Translations under genes and position numbers: made by a program
Notes under the pieces: model-generated
What the model was told of the DNA's origin: nothing
Database searches by the model: none
What the model saw: only the letters and a program-made list of their open reading frames with translations
Shown: positions 58,567 to 64,000 of the stretch, in pieces
Numbering within the stretch: position 1 is the first letter of the stretch
Layout of the letters: every line of letters begins with the position of its first letter
Assembly: GCA_948566455.1 (NCBI GenBank)
Contig: CAOYQO010000013.1
Coordinates: forward strand, 1-64,000
Length of the DNA stretch: 64,000 bases
DNA from: an uncultured Phocaeicola sp.
Lineage (GTDB): Bacteria > Bacteroidota > Bacteroidia > Bacteroidales > Bacteroidaceae
Direction: 5' to 3'

Positions 58567-59550
58567 TTATAGATGTAACCTTTTACATATTAAAGATGAT
58601 TTCTTACTAATTAAAAAAACAATCATCCTTTTTAAGCTCTTCCAAATTCCAGGGGTATTATAGTCCAAAAAACAATTAATCTTTTTTGATATTTTTTTAT
58701 TTATTCGAACATCTAAAGATGCTTGATAGTCGCAATGATGATTAGTATCAATGACTTGAGCTGCAAAAACATCATCTTCTATCTTGATATTCCCACAATG
58801 TATTCCACTCCCATCATGCCCCAGATTCCTTACTTTTGAAATAGTAGGAAATAAACAATATTTCTTGTATACATACCCATAAGCAGTAAAAAAGTAATCA
58901 CTATAGACTCTCTTATTTTTGTAGCAAAGAACAAGAGCATAGTATAAATAAAAACCACGTGAGAAAATTATTTTTAAAGCACGATAAGGATTAAATATCA
59001 ATTTCTTTGCGAACTTAATATTGTATACATTTTCACAAAGAAAATCATATTTATCTTTCCACTGACCATATCCCCAAGAAGAAAATTCATGAGTAAAAAA
59101 ATAAGGTTCATCATACCCAGTCATATCCATGGGATAATTATAGCCTACTACTGCCATAACATCTTTATTATCTTTATACTTTTCCAATCCCCAGTTCATA
59201 TATGCTAGGAAATTTGGAGAAAATTCATTATCATCTTCGGTAAAAATCGAACAATCATACCCCTGTTTATCAACGTAATCACGAAGTATCTTAGTATTCT
59301 TTGAAGGCCCTAAATTCTTTTCTGCTACGAATACAGTAACCTTGCGAAATCCAGTAATAGTAGGAATATAATCTCGTATTTTACAAAAGCCATCCATATA
59401 TTTCTCAGAAGGAGGATAGTCTAGACCTATAACTAATTCTGTCTCTTTAGCTTCAGGAGATTTAGATAAAGACTCTACTAATCGATGAAAATGATCATAA
59501 CGATTCAGTGTAGGAATAATAACTGGAGCAAATTTATTTATATTTTCCAT
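58567..59550 (-). CDS. Family 2-type glycosyltransferase
   Basis: 327 residues, GT-A fold. The N-terminal strand-loop FAPVIIPTLNRYDHFHRLVESL binds the nucleotide; the metal-binding acids are in IFTEDDNEFSPNFLAYMNWG. WGYGQWKDKYDF marks the acceptor region. The C-terminal part is basic and probably membrane-near (RMIVFLISKKSSLI). The sugar cannot be predicted. It lies between the flippase and polymerase genes, with 8 and 2 bases of spacing. Confidence 0.86.
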   Translation of the reverse strand: MENINKFAPVIIPTLNRYDHFHRLVESLSKSPEAKETELVIGLDYPPSEKYMDGFCKIRDYIPTITGFRKVTVFVAEKNLGPSKNTKILRDYVDKQGYDCSIFTEDDNEFSPNFLAYMNWGLEKYKDNKDVMAVVGYNYPMDMTGYDEPYFFTHEFSSWGYGQWKDKYDFLCENVYNIKFAKKLIFNPYRALKIIFSRGFYLYYALVLCYKNKRVYSDYFFTAYGYVYKKYCLFPTISKVRNLGHDGSGIHCGNIKIEDDVFAAQVIDTNHHCDYQASLDVRINKKISKKINCFLDYNTPGIWKSLKRMIVFLISKKSSLICKRLHL

Positions 59551-59558
59551 TATTTATT

Positions 59559-61067
59559 TTACTTTATTACCTTTATTTGTCTCAAAATCGGACGAATCAA
59601 TAAATCTTTCTCGTATTCATTCATTACATGATATAGTGCAATAAGGAATACAATAATAAATACTGTCATTTTTAATAGGAAAAATCCCCATAATCCATCG
59701 GGTAAGAAATAGTTAATAATGCCTCCTGCTATCAATGGAATTACAAAAGATGGTAACATCTTTACAAAGGAATCTTTATAGAACTTGATGACATCTAGTT
59801 CAAGTTCATTCTTGTATATAATATTCATCCAAAGCCATCGGGCAGTATATACGACACATACAGATATGGATGCACCTATAGCACCAAAATAATAAGATAA
59901 AAAACAAGCTATAAAAATATTAATTGCTGAAGTATATGCAAAAACCAAGGCTTGCTGCTTCACTTTATTTCTTGCAAGAATAGCTTGAGCCGCTATTCCT
60001 TCTGGAGTGGACATAAATGACGGCAGTATCAGTATGACTGCACATAAATAACTATCTGCAAAACTATTTCCTACCCACAAAAAAATAAAATCACTTCCTA
60101 AACAAATAAAACCTATAGTAATTGCAGATACAACCATAAATTGGATTCTCCCCACTTTAATCATTAAAGGCAAGAGATCAGAGTTTCCTTTCGCTACAAT
60201 TCTTGAAACTTTTGGCAAAAATAACCCTCCTATTGAACTAACAAAAAGCCAGACAAAACCTTCCAAAGCACTTGCTATCCCAAATAAAGCAATTGCTCTT
60301 GAGCCTGACAAAATTCCAAGAAGCGAAGGCAGGATAGAAATAACAAATCGCTGAGCAATAGTCGATATCGTTATCCACCCTGAAAAACCAACTATCTCAT
60401 GAAATTCTTTTTTATTATTATAATTGAAATTTATTTTAGTATTTGTATATTTTCTAATCACCCATAATTTTGCAAATATACTTATGAGGCCCGCAGCAGC
60501 ATTTACAACAACGAGAGCATATAAGCCACAACCAGAAAGAAGGCAGATGGACATTGTCACCACAATAAGGAGTTTTTGCAATACATCGCATGCTTTTAAT
60601 TGGACAAATTTTTCATTTGCTGTCAGTATTCCATCAACGGGTATAAAAGGAAAGGATAAAACACTAAATACAGCAGCAATAGCATAAACAATCTTAAACT
60701 TTTCTATTTCATCTAGGGTGAGTTTCTGATAAATATCAGGAATATAAATGTATACTACAGCAAGAATTATAAACAACAAAAGATCTATACCAAAATATAA
60801 TTTATAGACTAAACCTAAACAATTGTTTGCCTTATCAGGACGACCTTCTGACAAATATTTGGAAATATAGCGTGTGATTGCACCACTTAAACCAAAGTCA
60901 AACATAAAAAAAGCCATGATAGAATTGGCAAGGGTAAATAGCCCATAATTTTCCTGACCTATAGATGAAATCATCCATGGTGTGTATATTAAACCTGTAA
61001 TTATGTTGATGCCGATGGCAAAGTAAGACATTAATACGCCGAACTTTATTTGGCGATTTGAATCCAT
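59559..61067 (-). CDS. Wzx-type oligosaccharide flippase
   Basis: 502 residues with about 12-14 membrane segments, MOP exporter superfamily (polysaccharide transporter family). The start QIKFGVLMSYFAIGINIITGLIYTPWMI and QENYGLFTLANSIMAFFMFDFGLSGAITRYISKY are typical. It moves the lipid-linked repeat unit to the periplasmic side for the polymerase. The presence of Wzx and Wzy marks a Wzy-dependent pathway. Confidence 0.93.
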   Translation of the reverse strand: MDSNRQIKFGVLMSYFAIGINIITGLIYTPWMISSIGQENYGLFTLANSIMAFFMFDFGLSGAITRYISKYLSEGRPDKANNCLGLVYKLYFGIDLLLFIILAVVYIYIPDIYQKLTLDEIEKFKIVYAIAAVFSVLSFPFIPVDGILTANEKFVQLKACDVLQKLLIVVTMSICLLSGCGLYALVVVNAAAGLISIFAKLWVIRKYTNTKINFNYNNKKEFHEIVGFSGWITISTIAQRFVISILPSLLGILSGSRAIALFGIASALEGFVWLFVSSIGGLFLPKVSRIVAKGNSDLLPLMIKVGRIQFMVVSAITIGFICLGSDFIFLWVGNSFADSYLCAVILILPSFMSTPEGIAAQAILARNKVKQQALVFAYTSAINIFIACFLSYYFGAIGASISVCVVYTARWLWMNIIYKNELELDVIKFYKDSFVKMLPSFVIPLIAGGIINYFLPDGLWGFFLLKMTVFIIVFLIALYHVMNEYEKDLLIRPILRQIKVIK

Positions 61068-61139
61068 TAATTACTCTATAATTAAACGCAAAAGAACAGA
61101 AATATATCACTACTAGACACTTAATCTCAGCAGTGATAA

Positions 61140-62786
61140 CTATTTATAAGACCCACTATAACTATCATCATAATTCCAGAAAACGGTCAGGGTGCTAATT
61201 GTTCCTGTAATTTCTGATACATTAATGACTACCGACGGACAATGTTTCTCGGTATATTCACATTTCGTGGATACAACGACAGGAGTATCATTCACTAGAG
61301 CTCGTTCAACCTTAATATAAGTAGCACGGTCATCTATTGCAAAGAACAAGATATTTTTAAGAGTTAGATTATCGCTGATAATAAACCTACTCTTGATCTC
61401 ACCATTCTTGAAATTGTTAGCTACCCAGATAGTTTCATCGGGTTTGTCAATATATTTTAGAATAACTTTTGATGTAGTAGCATTCCAATCAATAGCCTCT
61501 GATGGCACAAAAGATTTCATATTTTCTACAATACTATTATCGCTCTTACGCGTTGCGAGAATATCCCAAAAGATATCATCCTTCTTATTGAAGATACTCT
61601 CATAACACTCTACATTCTTGAGAATCTCTTTCAAGTGGCGGATATAGATTTCAATTTCGCTTGGTTTCGTCATACGCCATCGCCAATAGTCGGCATCAAA
61701 CATCAAGGACGAAGGTACCATATAGCAGAACAAATAATAGTTCAAGAATTTTAAATCAGTGACTTTGATTTCATCATATTTTGTTGCACACTGAAACGCT
61801 AAAGGCAAGGTATCTTTTGGCATAACGGGAGTGCGCCCCCAAAGCATTGTTTTAAGCATAATTTGGGATGCAACACTTGTAGTTCTTTTGCAACTCAATA
61901 TAAAAGATGCTGGATCATCTTGCATGAAATGATCTTTGGGAATTTGCATGTGCCCCAAAAGATAAGGATGTTGACGTGTTTTCGTTTGAGATTGCTTGTA
62001 TATTTTTCCAATATAATAATATACATCATCATCATCATAGTGATAAGTATAATAGACCGAAGGAATATAAGCGAATGCTTCGCCACATATAGCTATTTCA
62101 TGTGAAGGCTCCTTATCCATTAATAGAGTTAATGGTAATGTCCTTGATTTTCCAAGAAGTGCAATGATTTCTTTGTTATTAAGAATCGGAAAATTGTTGT
62201 TTTCTTGGCAAAATTTGTCATAGCGTATCTTACCATCATCAGTACAGTAAATAGGCTTATCAATAGCAGCTATATAAAGAGTTTGACGATAGCCATGAAC
62301 CTTGCGCATACAAGAGAAAGTATAACTTATCAGTGGCACATTATATCTCTCACAAGCATCCGTTATGCTTTTATAAGCATTGAGACAATGAAATGCCATT
62401 TCAATATTTTCATTAGGGAAGTCATCCTTCATCTTATGGAATATCCTATCTAAACTTTTATGCAATAAAAAATCATCTTCTCCTAAAAGATGAGATATTT
62501 CTGCTGATCTACTTCCACATTGTTTCTCTATCTGAGAAAATACAGAATCTTCAATTGCATATTGCTTGATGCTACTGAACTCTTGTTCGTTAAAGTATCG
62601 AATTTCAAATTCCGAAAGAAATCTTTCTCCTACTCTTTTTTGATATTCTCCAAAATTATCAATTAAATTTTGGTGAGTGATACAGACTCCTCCATACTCC
62701 TTACAGAAAAGAAGATTCTTAAGATACCACTTCATTCTGGATTCATTATCCATGTACTCCGTGTTTATGACAAATGTTATGAACAT
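61140..62786 (-). CDS. Unrecognised 548-residue protein of the polysaccharide locus
   Basis: I do not recognise a family. No signal peptide or membrane segment is seen. About 1-190 is alpha/beta and may be a Rossmann-like half (CLNAYKSITDACERYNVPLISYTFS reads as strand-helix-strand). An acidic Tyr-rich turn YTYHYDDDDVYYYIGKI is at about 249-265. The middle (SCKRTTSVASQIMLKTMLWGRTPVMPKD) looks like the S-S-x-Q-ALL-G-KPV donor-site pattern of GT-B capsule enzymes. The last 120 residues are beta-rich (TLKNILFFAIDDRATYIKVE). A glycosyltransferase with an added C-terminal beta domain is my guess, on weak evidence. It lies 21 bases after the ATP-grasp gene. Confidence 0.75.
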   Translation of the reverse strand: MFITFVINTEYMDNESRMKWYLKNLLFCKEYGGVCITHQNLIDNFGEYQKRVGERFLSEFEIRYFNEQEFSSIKQYAIEDSVFSQIEKQCGSRSAEISHLLGEDDFLLHKSLDRIFHKMKDDFPNENIEMAFHCLNAYKSITDACERYNVPLISYTFSCMRKVHGYRQTLYIAAIDKPIYCTDDGKIRYDKFCQENNNFPILNNKEIIALLGKSRTLPLTLLMDKEPSHEIAICGEAFAYIPSVYYTYHYDDDDVYYYIGKIYKQSQTKTRQHPYLLGHMQIPKDHFMQDDPASFILSCKRTTSVASQIMLKTMLWGRTPVMPKDTLPLAFQCATKYDEIKVTDLKFLNYYLFCYMVPSSLMFDADYWRWRMTKPSEIEIYIRHLKEILKNVECYESIFNKKDDIFWDILATRKSDNSIVENMKSFVPSEAIDWNATTSKVILKYIDKPDETIWVANNFKNGEIKSRFIISDNLTLKNILFFAIDDRATYIKVERALVNDTPVVVSTKCEYTEKHCPSVVINVSEITGTISTLTVFWNYDDSYSGSYK

Positions 62787-62807
62787 ATTAAAAATCTCCT
62801 TTAACTT

Positions 62808-64000
62808 TTATTCTTCATAAATGATTTTAACCCGATTATTGATTTCGTCCATCAACTTGCGTAAACCCTCGCAAGTTTCCTCGTAAGCAATGTAATAACC
62901 AATACGAGCGGAGTCACTCACTGCCTTTTGAATAGTATCACCAACCTTGAAATTAAAAGCATGATCAATGATATAAGCATTCTCATTGAGGAAATCTTCT
63001 CCTTCAATCTTAACCACCTTGCCTCCTGTCCCCGGAGTATCGAAGAAATAGAGCACGCAACAACGATCACGACAATCTTTGCTGATAGATACAGGATCTG
63101 GCTTGAAACCCAAAGCAGAGTTGACAAGATATGCATAATTGTCTACACCAGACATAAGCGGAACAATTACAGCAGAAATCAAATTACCTCCACCACGAGC
63201 TCCAATTTCTATGAGATAATATTTTCCATCCTTATACTTATATTCAGCATGTGTTAGTGTTCCGTATGGTAATTTTGAATAATTCACAAAGGCATCATTA
63301 ACACGACGCAGTTCATCGTAATCAAATCTATCATTATAATGTGAGAAGAACAACTCGTTGGCAATATTAATGTTGTGTTTATAATGACGTTTTTCTGAGA
63401 TAGCAAGTGTGACATGCCCCTCAGTAGTCTTCAAACCATCAATGGTAAACTCTGTTCCCTCAATATAACGTTCGGCCAGCACAACCTTCTCTACCTTAGA
63501 AAACGAAATGGTTTCATCAAACTTCTCATGTATCTGTTCTTTAGCCGTTATCTTGAATACACCATGGCTGCTATTGGAATCAAGAGGTTTGATAATGATA
63601 TTGCATTTTAATTCATCAAAGAAAACCTCTACATCTTTTGGCGTTTTACAGAGCTTATAATCCACATAAGGCAAATTAAGCTGAGAACTGAATTCACGCA
63701 TCAAGAATTTGTTAGTGTATAATGCTGCACATCTTATACCCAATGATGGTAATCCCATCTTCTCTGCTACATATGCTATTGTAGGCATTGCAATGTCACA
63801 TTCCTCTGAGATGATTGCATCTACATTATATTTTTTAGCTATCTCTAAACAACGTTCCTTATCTAGGATATCAGCTACCTCATGATAATCGGCTATCTTA
63901 AAAGCAGGAGAATCTTCATAGAGGTTCACAAGTAAAGTCTTGTGTCCCATTTTTTTAATTTTATTTACGATAGGTATCTGCCAGAACGTTGCAGGTAGCA
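62808..64000 (-). CDS. ATP-grasp enzyme, 5' end beyond the window
   Basis: At least 397 residues, with no stop or start before the window edge. A Met at codon 63950 would cut the fold. The frame continues upstream as LPATFWQIPIVNKIKKMGHK, which is the normal first strand and helix of the pre-ATP-grasp domain, so the real start lies beyond 64000. The ATP-grasp region has IIKPLDSNSSHGVFKI (ATP lysine), VLAERYIEGTEFTIDG, and the metal site YLIEIGARGGGN. It is of the carbamoyl-phosphate synthase-like/BL00235 type that ligates a carboxylate to an amine. In a polysaccharide locus it may add an amino acid or similar group to a sugar or to its precursor. Confidence 0.88.
   Translation of the reverse strand, partial: LPATFWQIPIVNKIKKMGHKTLLVNLYEDSPAFKIADYHEVADILDKERCLEIAKKYNVDAIISEECDIAMPTIAYVAEKMGLPSLGIRCAALYTNKFLMREFSSQLNLPYVDYKLCKTPKDVEVFFDELKCNIIIKPLDSNSSHGVFKITAKEQIHEKFDETISFSKVEKVVLAERYIEGTEFTIDGLKTTEGHVTLAISEKRHYKHNINIANELFFSHYNDRFDYDELRRVNDAFVNYSKLPYGTLTHAEYKYKDGKYYLIEIGARGGGNLISAVIVPLMSGVDNYAYLVNSALGFKPDPVSISKDCRDRCCVLYFFDTPGTGGKVVKIEGEDFLNENAYIIDHAFNFKVGDTIQKAVSDSARIGYYIAYEETCEGLRKLMDEINNRVKIIYEE

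Overview
The window looks like chromosomal DNA from a Bacteroides-like member of the Bacteroidota. Reasons seen in the sequence: recurring promoters of the TTTG / TAnnTTTG type instead of -35/-10 boxes, a cambialistic-type Fe/Mn superoxide dismutase, pyruvate phosphate dikinase, a fimbrillin-type lipoprotein, an HU-HIG protein next to a 31-residue smalltalk protein, and a capsule or O-antigen locus of the usual Bacteroides layout. No insertion sequence, CRISPR array, rRNA operon or prophage was seen.

Layout. 1-381 is the end of a tRNA cluster (Gly-Leu-Leu-Gly, minus strand) with its own promoter. 492-46500 is mostly housekeeping and stress genes: uvrD-nspC, sod, a ThiE-like protein, two histidine kinases, ppdK, rRNA methyltransferase and pseudouridine synthase, a pair of paralogous lipoproteins, an MFS exporter, exported glutathione peroxidase, an OmpA-like porin, sbcDC, map-rmuC-xpt, a BlaI/M56-peptidase regulatory pair with clear operators, nhaA plus a second antiporter, lepA, a fimbrillin, pdxH, mntH-xth-Cys-rich protein, yebC-TSCPD, pheT, a putative AbiEii-type toxin-antitoxin pair, dnaB, and smalltalk/HU.

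46672-64000 is the downstream part of a surface polysaccharide locus, all on the minus strand. In transcription order it has: ATP-grasp enzyme (cut by the window edge), an unrecognised 548-residue protein, Wzx flippase, family-2 glycosyltransferase, EpsG/Wzy-like polymerase, a glycosyltransferase, FnlA-FnlB-FnlC (UDP-N-acetyl-L-fucosamine synthesis), GDP-mannose 4,6-dehydratase, a family-4 glycosyltransferase, then a PglC-PglD-PglE-like trio. The trio would make and load a diacetamido-trideoxyhexose as the first sugar on undecaprenyl phosphate. Missing partners (a PglF-type dehydratase, a GDP-fucose synthase) must lie outside the window if the pathways are complete.

Less ordinary items are the palindrome-rich intergenic region 29572-29926, the three-copy GGCTACACC element at 14991-15043, two small genes of 31 codons, the toxin-antitoxin pair, and a degenerate repeat on both sides of the glycosyltransferase gene at 55518-56792. 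I found no clear new multi-gene system. The best candidates for new biology are the 548-residue protein and the repeat structures.
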